DNA from: Antilocapra americana
Taxonomy: Eukaryota; Chordata; Mammalia; Artiodactyla; Antilocapridae
Length of the DNA stretch: 64,000 nt
Assembly: GCA_007570785.1 (NCBI GenBank)
Contig: ML664175.1
Location: 8,348,081 to 8,412,080, forward strand
Reading direction: 5' to 3'
Shown piece by piece: positions 44,846 to 56,806 of the stretch. The notes beneath the pieces were generated by a model, which saw only the letters and a program-made list of their open reading frames with translations, did no database searches and was not told the origin of the DNA. Each line of letters opens with the position of its first letter. Position 1 is the first letter of the stretch. The translations under genes were made by a program, and so were the position numbers.

Positions 44846-45175
44846 TTAAAGGCTTTGTGTGGCCTGACACTACAATGGTAAAGATCATTAGGCAGGATAT
44901 TCTCTTACTGGATTTGAAATACATCAGCAATCTAATAGGTAATTCCATGTTTCCTTGAAAAATACAGCAATTGAGCAAAAGGCACTGAATACAAATTAAT
45001 ATGTGTCACTTTCATCAAGCCAGGATAGTCTGATGAACCACTCTTCCTCTCTGTAGAGAGATTTTTGCCCAACTAGAATATTCACCTTCTCTGTTAAAGG
45101 ACTTTCCTTTTTTTCAGATACTGTGGGACCAACACTGATAAATCCTTATTTAACAAGTCCATTTTCTCTGCTAGA
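44846..45175. other. Unassigned sequence
   Basis: Nothing recognised. Confidence 0.5.
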
Positions 45176-45640
45176 ATGAGTTGAATTATGTCTCCCCAAA
45201 AGATACAATAAAACTCGGGATCCACATCCCAGAACGACATTTAGCAATAGGGCTCTTATAAAAAACAACTGAGCTCAAATAACGTGATTAGGTTGGAGTA
45301 TAATCCAGCATTACTAGTATACTTACAAAAAGGAGAATGTGGGCACAAACCAGATACACATAGAGGGAAGGAGAGATGAAGGCACAAGGAAAAGAAGGAC
45401 ATGTAACAGGGTGGGGCATCCACAAGCCATGGAACAGCAAGGACTGCTCACACACCAGATGCTAGAAGCAGCAAAGAACACTTCTCCCCTGGAGACTTCA
45501 GAGGCAACATGGCCCTGGAGACACCCTGAATTCAAACTTCTAGCTTTCAAGTCTATGAGAATAAATTTCTGTTATCTTAAGCCTCTCAGTTTGTGGTATT
45601 TTGTTAAGGTAGACCTGGGAATCTAATACATCTGCACTTA
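45176..45640 (+). mobile_element. MLT1-type (MaLR) LTR, sense
   Basis: gttgaattatgtctccccaa, gtgattaggttggagtataatcc, gagaataaatttctgttatc (with AATAAA) and ggaatctaatac close to the 3' end are the MLT1 LTR order. Mammal-wide, non-coding. Confidence 0.8.
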
Positions 45641-45712
45641 TCACGAATATCCTTTCTTATCTTATTATACCTTCACTATAGAACATTACCCGTTTCAAGG
45701 CTTAGCTAGTCA

Positions 45713-45862
45713 GTTTCAATCCCTGGGTCAGGAAGATCCCCTGGAAAAGGAAATGGCAACCCACTTCAATATTCTTGCCTGGACAGTGGAGCCTTGTGGT
45801 TATAGTCTATGGGGTGATAAAAGACTTGGTCACAACTTTGTTGACTAAACAAAAACAAAATT
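45713..45862 (+). mobile_element. Bov-tA SINE, sense, head missing
   Basis: Starts at tcaatccctgggtcaggaag (B-box side), then ccacttcaatattcttgcc, and ends ctatggggtgataaaagact with an A-rich tail. Confidence 0.88.
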
Positions 45863-46055
45863 GATCATGTGTGTAAATTGGTTCCTTTCCAATGAGACAT
45901 AGGAAGGCATAAATATCTGATCTTTCATATAGCTCCCTCCAAAGAAATTGTGCGAAAGTCATATGCCTCATTCTCATCCTTTAAATCATTCTTTACTGTG
46001 TTCTTTTGGGACCTTTGGAAGAGCATAGTCGTTCAGTTACTCAAGAGCAAATCAT

Positions 46056-46271
46056 GTGCTCAGTTGCTCAGTCATGTCTTGACTCTGCAGCCCCATGACA
46101 GTGTTGTTTTAAATGCTGTCTTCAGGTTTCTCTGTCCATGGAGTTTTCAAGGCAAGAATACTGGAGTAGGTTGTCATTTCCTCCTTCCTGACACAGGGAT
46201 TGAACCCTCATCTCCTGCATCTCCTGCACTGGCAGGTGGATTCTTTACCACTAGTGCCACTTGGAAAGCCC
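46056..46271 (-). mobile_element. Bov-tA SINE, antisense, with internal insertion
   Basis: cagttgctcagtcatgtct, ccccatgacagtg, ggcaagaatactggagtagg, tgccacttggaaagccc. Extra bases around tgttttaaatgctgtcttc (46107-46125) replace the usual ggactgtagcc region. Confidence 0.88.
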
Positions 46272-46654
46272 ATTAAACTATGAGACAGGCCAAAAGGGTT
46301 TTTCCAAAGCCCCATTATTCTGTTCAAAATTAGATTAAGTGAAAATTGAGTATTACCCAAACTGTTACTCAGACCTTTAATGGTGACATTTATCCCCCTT
46401 TTCACAAGTCCAAACAATTTTGGATACCCAGTAACAACAGAGCAAGAAATATTTCCTCAAGGTCAACATTCAAACATTCAACTTAAAGAGTCTATGTCAC
46501 AGGGCACAGGCATTCTGATCTCTTTTGCTTACTTACCTTAGAATAGAAATTATCTACAGAGAAGACATATAATCTTAATATTTGTTTTTTCACATAAGGG
46601 ACTAGGAGAATTTTTCCTGTCTCCTAAAAGAAACATTAATAGAGCAAGCATGTA
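46272..46654. other. Unassigned sequence
   Basis: Nothing recognised. Confidence 0.5.
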
Positions 46655-46664
46655 TAATTTCTAG

Positions 46665-46869
46665 GGCTCCCCTGGTGGCTCAGTGGTAAAGAATCTTCCT
46701 GCCAATGCAGGAGACAAGGATTTGATCCCTGGGTTGGAAAAATTCCCTGGAGAAAGAAATGGCAACCCACTCCAGTATTCTTGCCTGGGAAATCCCATGA
46801 CAGAGGAGCCTGGTGGGTTACATGAGGTCACAAAAGACTTGAACACTATTTAGTGACTAAACAACAACA
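46665..46869 (+). mobile_element. Bov-tA SINE, sense, 10-bp TSD
   Basis: ctcccctggtggctcagtgg, gatttgatccctgggttgg, ccactccagtattcttgcc, tail with (CAA)n. TSD ATAATTTCTA at 46655-46664 and 46870-46879. Confidence 0.95.
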
Positions 46870-47023
46870 ATAATTTCTAAGCAGAGAGAAAATAATTTAA
46901 ATATATTACAGAACACAATCTTTTCATTTAAATATAGTTGACCTTCAATACTGTGTTAGTTTCATATGGACAACATAGTGATTCGGTACTTTTGAAGGTT
47001 ATACTCCACTATAGGTTATTAAA

Positions 47024-47234
47024 GGGCGTCCCTGGTAGCTCATATGGTAAAGAATCCACCTGCAGTGCAGAGACTTGTGTTCAATCCCTGGGTTGGGAAG
47101 ATCCCCTGGAGAAGGCCATAACAACCCACTCCAGTATTCTTGCCTGGAAAATCCCCATGGACAGAGAAACCTGGAGGGCTACAGTTCATGTGGTTGCAAA
47201 GAGTTGAACATGACTGAACAACTAAGCACAGCAC
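47024..47234 (+). mobile_element. Bov-tA SINE, sense, nested in L1, 13-bp TSD
   Basis: ggcgtccctggtagctcata, gttcaatccctgggttggg, ccactccagtattcttgcc, gttgcaaagagttgaacatg. Perfect TSD ATAGGTTATTAAA at 47011-47023 and 47235-47247. Confidence 0.97.
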
Positions 47235-47569
47235 ATAGGTTATTAAAAGACAGTGAGTACAATTCCCTGTGCTATACAGTAAATCCTTGTTCAATCTGTT
47301 AATACCATACCCCTAATTTGCCCCTCCTCCATTTCTTCTCTCCTTTTGTAACCCCAGGTTTGTTTCCTAGGTCTGTTAGTCTGTTTCTATTTCATATAAA
47401 CATTCATTTCATTTGTGTTATTTTTTAGATTCCACATATAAGTAATATCATGTATTTGTCTTTATCTGCCTGACTTTATGTCACTAAACATAATATTCTC
47501 CAGGTCAATCCATGTTGCTTCAAATGCCAGTATCCCACTCTTTTTTATTTCTGAGTAATAGTCCATTGT

Positions 47570-47606
47570 GTGTGTATACATACACACACACACAGACACA
47601 CACACG
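47570..47606. repeat. (TG)n/(CA)n microsatellite
   Basis: Short, interrupted TG then CA repeat inside the L1. Confidence 0.85.
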
Positions 47607-47690
47607 TCCTCTTAATCCAGTCTTCTGCTCTGGGGCCTTGGAATGCTTCAATGTCTTAGCTATTGCAAATAGTCTGTTGAGGGGCGATGT

Positions 47691-48390
47691 GTGTCTTATT
47701 ATGGTCTACAGTTCCACTGCCTGGTGCTCAGTTGTCAGTTACTTGAATAACTGAACACATTTTTTTAATAAGCCCATCTCTAAGTCATATAGAAGGTTAG
47801 AGTAACTCCTGAGCAACTTTCCAGTGAACAGAGAACCTTACTCATGGCTTGTGTGCAATATGGTCTTTAGTATCAAAGGGACGTCCTTCCACAGAGTAGT
47901 GTCTTGGTCTTTCTTGGACTTTGTCTTCTTATTTTCAACTTTTGCCCTTTTGCTACTGACACATCAAATCAAACTGGATCATGGAAGGCCATTCCTGTCA
48001 CTTTTACTCTATGTCAAACTCATTTCTGACTATAAGATCAGTCACTGAAAACACCCATATTCGGGCTTATCCCTAAAATTCTGGGGTGCAACTCAAGTTA
48101 CATCAACAAGTATCTATCAAGCATGCAAGAGAACACTTTGTAAGCACTGTGAAAACTATAAGATGAGCTCATTGTGCGCAAGGTGCTTACAATCTAGTTA
48201 ACTTTGGAAAATCTAAGTGGCAGTAAGAGATTTCAGTCAAACATTAAGAAAATCATTATTTAGAACAATCATTCTCTCTTCTTCCTTGCAGTCCTTTTAA
48301 ACTAATTCAAGAACAACTTTCCACAGGAAGTTTGTCTGTCACCATACCCCAGTACACAACATCCAGGAGATGCCTCTTGAGCTAATTTAG
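47691..48390. other. Unassigned sequence
   Basis: Nothing recognised. Confidence 0.5.
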
Positions 48391-48590
48391 TGGAGTATAA
48401 AGAGTCAATATTTTGTACAAACCAATCTGAGTTCAAATTCAGATTCTGCATACCCTGATAAGTCTATGACTTTGACAAGTCCATTTTTCTCAGCCTCGGC
48501 TTCCTCATCTATAAAATAGGCAAGGTGACGTTTACCACATGAAGTGATGATAAGGCAAATAAATCATGTTCATGTATCAGCACAAAGATT
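48391..48590 (+). mobile_element. MIR SINE, sense
   Basis: ctgagttcaaattcagattc, atgactttgacaagtccatt, tcagcctcggcttcctcatc and tataaaataggcaaggtgac follow the MIR order. Confidence 0.8.
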
Positions 48591-51008
48591 TTTGTAATGA
48601 GTTTCTTTTACATTGAGATGGATGTCTTTACTGGGGTCACTGGAGATTTTGTATCTTGGTAATTTGTGTTACATGTTTCGGTTCTGCTTCCCTGTCCTGG
48701 GTGCTAGGTCCACTAAGAAAGACAACACCTTTTAAAATTTCCAAAGTTCATTATGGCCAACTCCATCCACACTCACATACCTCCTCTGGAAAAAAATAAG
48801 TAATTTTTAATCCTTTTAGGATGAAAGATTTCTTCTGATGTTGTTAGTGCCAGGGACAAACCCAGAACTTCAGGGAGCAAAGTTCACACACAGCACAGCA
48901 GCTAAAGTTGAAAATCAGCCCCACTGTGTCTTTACTTCTGGTAAACAACCTCTCTGCTAAAGAACTCTATTTTCATCTCATTTTCATTTGTATCACTAAG
49001 CAACACCCTGTACCCCAGTTTTATTTCTGGTTCTGCATTTATTGTCACAGACACCTACAAAGTTACAGCCCACATACTGGAGTATTTTTAGGTTTCATTT
49101 GTAAGCAGTGATATCTGCTATCAAGTATCTCAATTAACAACAATGATGCTTCCTACTTGTAGAGAATTTATCTTCACAGGCAAACAAATTGTGAACATTC
49201 TCACCCATTTAATGATTACTGAACTGTTTACTGAGGTTGCCTCTGGTGATCTCAGCATGAAGGGAGATGGCTCACCTCAGAGCCCACCCTGCAGGAAGTA
49301 AAAAGACTCAGAGCAAAGGTCCATTCCAGGTCTCTCACTTCACCTACAATTTGGAGCCCTTTGACAAGTGATGGGCCTCAGTTGTCTTATCTATAAAATG
49401 CAGAGATTTTGCTTATTTCTGTGCATCTACCATTTACATAGTACCTTACATTTGATGTCCCACAGGAATTTTCTTGCTTCCAGCTGACTTATGCCCTTTT
49501 TACAACCAACTAATTTTGAAAAGTGAAACAAATAGAAACTTGACTTATGTTTTATAAAAATTTATGGAATATACAGATGAAGCCAGTATTTAGAAGCTTT
49601 GCAAAAGAAAGAATTAAAAGAAGGTATTGTTGACAAAGTTATTTTACCTTTTAGCCCTGTCATACCCTGATCTTTAGGATCAGCAAATACCTAAGGATAT
49701 TTAGAAGATGCTTCCCACCAAAAAAACAATAATTTTAGTACCAGGGACTCAGAAAATAATGAGATTTTAAAGTCAAAGAGACCTTCAAGACCAAAAGGCC
49801 TCAAGTCACAACTAAAGGAACATTTCACAGGAGGACCACAGTTGGTGATACAGGATATGGCTGAGAATCAGGAATGTGGCCTGCAGGCTACACGGAAAGT
49901 GAGCTTCCTAAGTGGCCAGAAAAATATGCAGGAGCTTTGGTTAGAGTCAGAAAAAGAAACTTTAAACTGCAGCAAGAGGCTGAAATATACGTGCAACTGT
50001 AACCTTCCTAGTTTGTATATATTTGTTAATTTATATCCTATCTTGTTCCCAGAAAAGGTTTCAAGCAGTTTAACAGCCAAACAATACAGCAGTTTAAATA
50101 AACTTTAAAAAGGAAGAAAAGTAAGGCAGAGAATTACAAGTAGGAGGTGTACTAATTCATAGTTTCTAGTGCTGCAGAGAAACACATTTATCCATTCTAA
50201 ATAAGGAATTTCATTGTCGTGACAGGAAGCATGGGGCTTAGCACAGTGCCTGGCACACAAATACATTCTGTGAGTTACTCTTCATGTTACTAATGCTGTT
50301 ATTTGAAAATTAATGAATGTTATTTGTTTCTTCTTCAAGTAAGAGGTCAAACTTACCCTGATGGGAAACTTCCTTCCTGTCCTCCCTACTTCCTCCCTAC
50401 TTCCTTTCTGTCCCCAAATGCTCTAACTTTATGAAATAATAACGAAAAATATAAAGAGCCGTCTAGGTCCTGGAGTCAGTATCTGCACTATTGGCAATAC
50501 AGCCAGCTCCTAGCACAGCTGTGGTCACATTCCTCACCTTTTTTCCTGACTTCCTTCTTCTTTCCCTTTTCCTAGGGGTTTTATATACCTAGGGCACCTC
50601 TTCAACTCTGCTGCACCACCAGTGTAGGATACTTCCATTACTCTGAACTGCACACACAAACCTCAAGCCCTGCAAGGGCTACATTTTCAAATGGATCAAA
50701 GCTCAAAAACAAAGGCATTAACTTCTTAAAATATAAATCCAGTTGTCCATGGGTAAAAGGCATAAGAGGTTTGCTTTTTCAGAAAGAGATACATAGAGAA
50801 GGAACTGTGAATCATCTCTCATTAAATACAGCACAAAGTTCAGAGTACCAGCTGAAAGTATAACCCAAGTATCATTACAGCACTCACATGGCAGATGTCA
50901 TTTAAAATGAATCTGTATCCCCCTAAAACTGAGTTCCCTCACCAGATTTATGATTAATCTATCCAAAACTTTCTTCCCTTTCTCATTCCACCCGTTCCCC
51001 CTCAGGAC
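48591..51008. other. 2.4 kb without recognised gene or young repeat
   Basis: A weak MIR-like core (gggcctcagttgtcttatct, near 49373-49392) and a homopyrimidine run (cttccttcctgtcctccctact and onward, about 50368-50407, broken once or twice by G) are the only landmarks. Confidence 0.5.
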
Positions 51009-51522
51009 TGAGGATTATGAAAGTGGGGACTAAAACAAGTCAGGACCCAGTAGGGCATTCCCAGGTATAAAAGTTTCTCCATATTCCCTGTTTCTTAGTT
51101 GTAGAAAAAAGGATTTGGTCTCCTAGGCCTTCCTCTGGGATCCAAAGAGCGGACTCAGCAGTTAATGATGGGAACAAGACAGTCAAAGGACTGCTAGTTC
51201 CTCCTGAAGGGATACAGATAACAATCTGATGCAATCTTTGAGTTGTCCTGCAAAAATTAAAATGCCACGTAGAGGAGGATGGTGAATATATGACAACCAC
51301 AAGCACATAAAATTTAAGACTGGTTGGAACGGGAAGCTTAAGGACTGAGATTCCCAAAACATTACCCTGTTATCTCACCACCAACCAGTCATAAGGTCCA
51401 CAAGCTGATCAGACATTCTATGACCCTCTCCCCCATACTGTCTTTAAAAACCCTTGCCTAAAAGCCACTGTGGAGTTCAGGTCTTTTGAGCCTGAGCTGC
51501 CCTGCTCTTGCTTGTTGAAACT

Positions 51523-53233
51523 GTTCAGTTGCTCAGTCATGTCCAACTCTTTGCAACCCTATGGACTACAGCACGCCACACTTCCCTGTCCTTCACCATT
51601 CCCTGGAGCTTGCTGAAACTCATGTCCATTGAGTCAGCAATGCCTTCCAACCGTCTTGTCCTCTGTCATCCACTTATCCTTGTGCTCTCTCTCTTTCCCA
51701 GCATCAAGGTCTTTTCCAATGAGTCAGCTCTTCACAAAAGGTGGCCAAAGTATTGGAGCTTCAGCATCAGTCCTTCCAGTGAAAATTCAGGATTAATTTC
51801 CTTTAGGATCAACTGGTTTGATCTCCTTACAGTCCAAGGGACTCTCAAGAGTCTCCTCCACCACAGTTTGAAAGCATCAATTCTTTGGCACTTAGCCTTC
51901 CATATGGTCCAACTCTCACATCCATACATGACTACTGGAAAAACCATAGCTTTGACTATGGACCTTTGTTGGCAAAGTGATAGCTCTGCTTTTTAATATG
52001 CTATTTGGGATAGTCATAGCTCTTCTTCCAAGGAATGAGTGTCACGGCTGCAGGCACCATCTGCAGTGATTTTGGAGCCCCCCAAAATAAAGTCTGTCCC
52101 TGCTTACATTGTTTCCCCATCTGTCATGAAGTCACTGGACTGGATGACATGATTTTCGTTTTTTGAATGCTGGGTTTTAAGCCAGATTTTTCACTCTCCT
52201 CTTTCACTTTCATCAAGAGGCTCTTTAGTTCTTCTTCATTTCTGCCAGAAGCGTGGTGTCATCTGCGTATCTGAGGTTATTGCTGTTTCTCCTGGCAATC
52301 TTGATTCCAGCTTGTGCTTTATCCAGTCCAGCATTTCTCATGATGTACTTTGCATATAAGTTAAATAAGCAGGCAACTATATACAGCCTTGACGTACTCC
52401 TTTCCTGATTTGGAACCAATCCATTATTCCATGTCCGGTTCTAACTGTTGCTTCTTGACCTACATACAGGTTTCTCAGAAGGCAGGTAAGGTGGTCTGGT
52501 ATTCCCACCTCTTGAACAATTTTCCAGTTTGTTTTGATCCACACAGTCAATTTTAGCGTAGTCAATAAAACAGAAGAAGATGTTTTTCTGTAATTCTCTT
52601 GCTTTTTCTATGATAGATATTAGCAATTTGTCTCTGGTTCTTCTAAATCCAGCTTGAACATCTGGAAATTCTAGGTTCATGTACTGTTGAAGCCTAGCTT
52701 GGAGGATTTTGAGCATTACTTGGCAAGCGTGTGAAATAAGTGCAGTTGTGCCATAGATAGAACATCTTTGGCATTGCCCTTCTTTGGAATTAGAATGAAA
52801 ACTGACCTTTTCCAGTCCTGTGGCCCCTGCTGAGTTTTCCAAATTTGCTGGCTTATTGAGTGCAACACTTTTACAGCATCGTCTTTCAGAATTTGAAATA
52901 GCTTAGCTGGGATTCCATCACCTTCACTAGCTTTGCTCATAGTGATGCTTCCTAAGGCCCACTTGACTTCACACTCCAGCATGTCTGGCTCTAGGAGAGT
53001 GATCACACCATCGTGGTTATCCTTGTCATTAAGACCTTTTTTGTGTGGTTCTTCTCTGTTTTCTTGTCACCTCTTAATATCTTCTGCTTCTGTTAGGTCC
53101 ATACCATTTCCGTCCTTTATTGTGCCCATCTTTGCATAAGATGTTCCCTTGTTATCTGTCATTTTCTTCAAAAGATCTCTAGTCTTTCATTATATTGTTT
53201 TCCTCTTTCTTTGCATTGTTCACTTAGGAAGAC
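51523..53233 (-). mobile_element. BovB LINE, antisense, nested in an LTR
   Basis: A 1711-bp 5'-truncated BovB from its 3' end (gttcagttgctcagtcatgt) to past the RT N-terminus (ttcttctgttaggtcca region and gtctttcattatattg). TGCTTGTTGAAACT (51509-51522) and TGCTTGATGTACT (53234-53246) form a diverged TSD. Confidence 0.92.
51732..53006 (-). pseudogene. BovB RT and C-terminal region, multiple frameshifts
   Basis: 52716-53006: MSKASEGDGIPAKLFQIL and QDWKRSVFILIPKKGNAKD. 52441-52842: FPDVQAGFRRTRDKL and FFCFIDYAKIDCVDQNK. 52377-52565: IPDHLTCLLRNLYVGQEATV. 52225-52419: the RT box NNLRYADDTTLLAE with YADD intact. 51732-51947: VMYGCESWTIWKAK and LRVPWTVRRSNQ. At least four frame changes; inert. Confidence 0.87.
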
Positions 53234-53320
53234 TGCTTGATGTACTGCAAATAAATACTTATTTGTTATAAACAGTCTGAGAGTTTGGCTTTCCACACCA
53301 TGGACATACAACCTCTTGAC

Positions 53321-54370
53321 TGATAATAAAAGATAATGTTGATTTTACAATTTTAAAAAATGAAAAATTTAAATCTATATTGAAAGGCAACTACTAATTA
53401 ATATACAGTAAAAGTATTTAAAAATTTTTGTTTCATCTTGGCTATTCTCATTCTCCTCTTAATGACAATACTTCCCCTCAAACTGTCCAACTTAATCCCA
53501 AACAAAAGATATTCCTGAAACAGTGATTTCCTGGTCCCTTCCACTCTCTAAGACTCTTTCTCTATTCCTTAGCAAAATTAACATAACAGAAGGTCAGTAG
53601 CCCAGTCTGAAGACCCTAAACTTCCTTTAGAAAGGTGACAAGGAAGGAGGAGGAGGGGAATAAGAGAGAGGAAAGGAAAGAAAAAAAAAGAGAGAAGATC
53701 TGGCCCGTCTCTAAGGGTGAAATCAAGAGTGCCACTAAAGAGAGCAAGAAAGATGATGGTACCTAAAGCAAGACCTCCCAGAACCAGGACCATACAAGAT
53801 GCTTTACTCATAGGGAAAAAATGTACCAGTGAAACTACAGCCTCAGTTTCATAAACAAATGGAAAGTAATGACAAGTAGTTGGAAGGAAAAAGCAGGCAT
53901 GCTCTTTGGGAAAGAGCAAGTAAAACCATACTTGGCCTACATTTCAGGTAGTGTAGAGGCCAGTACATCTCAGAGCCAGTCTCAAGCAAGGTCAGTGCTG
54001 AGCTGTTAGATATCCTAAAAGGCTTATCTCCACACATTCTTCAAACATTTGTTCCAGGATGTATTTCCAAAGACAACTTGGACATCATGCTGTCCTCTTT
54101 ATCTATAGACCTTCTGATGTCCACTGCCTTCCTCCTGCAGGTGCCTTCTAGTGTTTTGCACATGTGCTCATTACCACAGCTGCTTCAGATCAATATGAGA
54201 TGCCTCAGGCAAGTGTTCATCTCAGGTGTGGAGGTAACAACCCCACCTTTACTTATTAGACAAGGACATCTTCCAGATGTCAAGGGCAAGAACTCTGCTC
54301 TCTGAGGATATTAGGAGCTATTTTACATAATCACCACACAGAGCTACAGCTCAATTTGTCTAGACTTAGG
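53321..54370. other. Unassigned sequence
   Basis: The minus frame 53578-53919 is open because it crosses a polypurine tract; not called. Confidence 0.5.
53631..53698. repeat. Polypurine tract
   Basis: About 68 bases of nearly pure A/G (aaggaaggaggaggagggg, then agagagaggaaaggaaag and an A-run). Confidence 0.85.
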
Positions 54371-54407
54371 CACCTAGAAATTTTACCCCCTACAAAAAGA
54401 AGTATTT

Positions 54408-54624
54408 GGGGGCTTCCCTGGTGGCTCAGTGGCAAAGAATCCATCTGTCAAGCAGGAGACATGGGTTCAATCCCTGGGTCCGGAAAGATCTTCTGGAGAA
54501 GGGAGTGGTTACCCACTCTAGCATTCTTGGCTGGGAAATCCCATGGACAGAGGAGCCTGGTGGGCTACAGTCCATGGGGTCACATAAAAATCAGACACGA
54601 CTTAGTGACTAACCAGCCAACAAA
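54408..54624 (+). mobile_element. Bov-tA SINE, sense, flanked by a 36-37 bp direct repeat
   Basis: ggggcttccctggtggctca, gggttcaatccctgggtcc, ctctagcattcttggctggg, ggctacagtccatggggtca. Direct repeats at 54371-54407 and 54625-54660 share aaattttacccc and agtattt with a few substitutions and one small indel. They are much longer than the 8-14 bp TSDs elsewhere. Confidence 0.93.
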
Positions 54625-54660
54625 TGCCTGGAAATTTTACCCCCTTAAAAAGCAGTATTT

Positions 54661-55645
54661 AGTTGTGATGTCATTAGCCATAGGTATTCAACAATGTTTA
54701 CATTTTTTCCATGTTTCTTTCACTTTCTCACATTGTCTTTTTGATGTCCAGTGATTATATAAAGAACAAAGTATCATCTTTATTTCAGCAGAAAAGCAAC
54801 TCTTTGCAAACTTTACCCAAACGTGCTACAGCATAAAACTACACGAATTAAAAGAAATTCAATAACTACCAGCATTGAAACTAAAGTGCTTCCAGGATAC
54901 AAATCAATACCTCTGTAGTTCAGGAGCTATTTCTACCCATGTTAAAATTACCCAATATTGGTTTTCATTTCCAGTGATGATAGAGAAAGATAAAAATGAA
55001 TCTCATTCCTATGGTAACAAGATAAATCTAGATAAAATATTATTTCTCTTCAGGACTAATCAAGAAAATGCTGTTGAACTGAATTCCAAAGATAAAAGCT
55101 ATCTTCATAAGTGAGCAGAGAGTTTATCAGCTTCTATACTTGGGAACAGCATCTGATTTGGGTAAGAGCAGTGGGAGAGCAGGTTTGCGCTAGCCTGGGG
55201 ACTTTGTAGAGGTGAGTACAGGGATGACAGTACCAATTGGAATCTGAAAGAACCAAAAACATGAACAAATCACTTGACCCAGTAACTCTCCACCCCAGAT
55301 GCAGCAGTAAATGCAGGACTATGAAGTAGAAAAAAATTGTAATCTTACACATTTTTCAGAGCTTCAACCCTATGATCCTGTCAGAAATAAACATAAAGGT
55401 AGACCAAAATCATCTGGTGTTACAGTCTAATCCATCCCAGAGGAACTACTGGCCAAATCAAAGAGACAATACTGGTACAGGAGGTTGTGGTTTGGGTTTA
55501 ACAGAGAAGAATTCAATTCAAGTTGCTACCTGCCCAGTACAACTAGATTTCAGGATGAATCTAAATGATTAGCCCCTTAACCTAACCATATTATGGATGA
55601 AGGCCTTCATGCTTTAGAAACTATTTAAAATAAAAAGAAACAAAA
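54661..55645. other. Unassigned sequence
   Basis: Nothing recognised. Confidence 0.5.
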
Positions 55646-56115
55646 AATAGCTGGGATATGAAAGCATCCTAAATTTCCATCAATAGAGAAATGGATAAAG
55701 AAGATGTGGTTCATATATAAATGGAATATTACTCAGCCTTAAAAAGGGATGAAATTGTGCCATCTGCAGAGACATGGATGGACACAGAGACAGTCAGGCA
55801 GAGTGAAGTGAGTCAGAAAGAGAAAAATATATATCGTATATTAATGCATATATGTAGAATCTAGAGGAAGGGAACAGATGAACCTATCTGCAAAGCAAAA
55901 AGAGAGACACAGAGAACAAATATATGGACACGGTGTTGGGAGGGGGGATGCAGAAGAGGGATGAATTGGGAGATTGGGATTGACATCTTTACACTATGCA
56001 TAAAACAGATAACTAACAAGAACCTACTGTAGAGCACAGGGAACTCTACTCAGCTCTCTGTGGTGACCTAAATGGGAAGGAAATCTAAAAATGAGGGGAG
56101 ATATATGTATATATG

Positions 56116-56151
<36 letters not shown>

Positions 56152-56225
56152 GCTGATTCACTTTTCTATATAGCAGAAACTAACATGGCATTGTAAAGCA
56201 ACTATACTCCAAATAAAAGGACTCA
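55646..56225 (+). mobile_element. L1 3' end, sense
   Basis: gaaatggataaagaagatgt, aatattactcagccttaaaa, agagtgaagtgagtcagaaa, then a 3' UTR with agaacctactgtagagcaca and the terminal aagcaactatactccaaata. Contains the TATATG/CA microsatellite below. Confidence 0.88.
56101..56150. repeat. TATATG and (CA)n microsatellite
   Basis: atatatgtatatatgtata followed by about 14 CA units within the L1 3' UTR. Confidence 0.92.
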
Positions 56226-56259
56226 GCCAATGAAAATCTACAGACTGTTTATTATAGCC

Positions 56260-56395
56260 CTCCCATGATCTTTGTCCTCTATAAATGTGTTCTCCTTTCT
56301 TTGTCGTGTGGGAACTTGAATGTGTCACACCATGGTTGCAGACCCTTAACTGCAATTACCTGCTGATCCTAAATAAAACCACCTTTGCTGGAGAA
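56260..56395 (+). mobile_element. ERVL-type LTR 3' fragment
   Basis: cctctataaatgtgttctcc, gactgcaattacctgct-like text and cctaaataaaaccacctttg with AATAAA; the style of an ERVL/MLT2-class LTR end. Confidence 0.5.
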
Positions 56396-56740
56396 ATATA
56401 TGGCAGTCTATTCCAGATCAATGAAACAAAATCAAAAAACTACAATTCAGTGTCCATTGTTGTATCATACATAATATCCAGTGTATAATAAAAAGTTGAG
56501 ATGTGAGAAGTAGGTGAAAGTGACCCATAATCAAGAAAAACACAGCCAATAAAAACCACAAAAGAATTAGCAGCTAAGGACTTTAAATCCACTACTATAA
56601 AGATGTTAAAGAATTTATAGGAAAATATGGATATACTATGTGAAAAGAGGGTGTTTTAGGAGAGAAATATAAATGGAAGTATAGGAAATCTAGAGCTGAA
56701 AAAAAATAAAGTATCAGAAATTAATTCCAACACAGTAGAA

Positions 56741-56806
56741 ATGTGTCTTTGCCACTCTTGTGATGTGTCTTTGCCACTCCTATGATGTGCCTTTGCCACT
56801 CTTCTC
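56741..56806. repeat. Three tandem 22-bp units
   Basis: Units at 56741-56762, 56763-56784 and 56785-56806, each of the form ATGTG(T/C)CTTTGCCACTC plus five bases. They sit at the edge of the block inserted in the L1M. Confidence 0.93.

Larger units (their letters stand above)
46935..47690 (-). mobile_element. L1 3' end, antisense, split by a Bov-tA
   Basis: tgtgttagtttcatatggac, gtgattcggtacttttgaa | SINE | tccctgtgctatacagtaaa, cctgactttatgtcactaaa, gtcaatccatgttgcttcaa, atttctgagtaatagtccat, then the eroded ORF2 end. Confidence 0.85.
51009..53320 (+). mobile_element. ERV LTR (class I-like), sense, split by a BovB
   Basis: Left part 51009-51522 ends gtggagttcaggtcttttga, gcctgagctgccctgctctt. 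Right part 53247-53320 restarts gcaaataaatacttatttg with AATAAA at 53250-53255, then gagagtttggctttcc. A ctttaaaaacc TATA-like word lies at about 51442-51452. This is a solo LTR or an LTR fragment; no viral gene adjoins. Confidence 0.72.

Noticed and set aside
53578..53919. 113-codon minus frame with hydrophobic stretches
   Set aside because: The Phe/Leu-rich part is the translation of a polypurine tract's complement; no family similarity seen.
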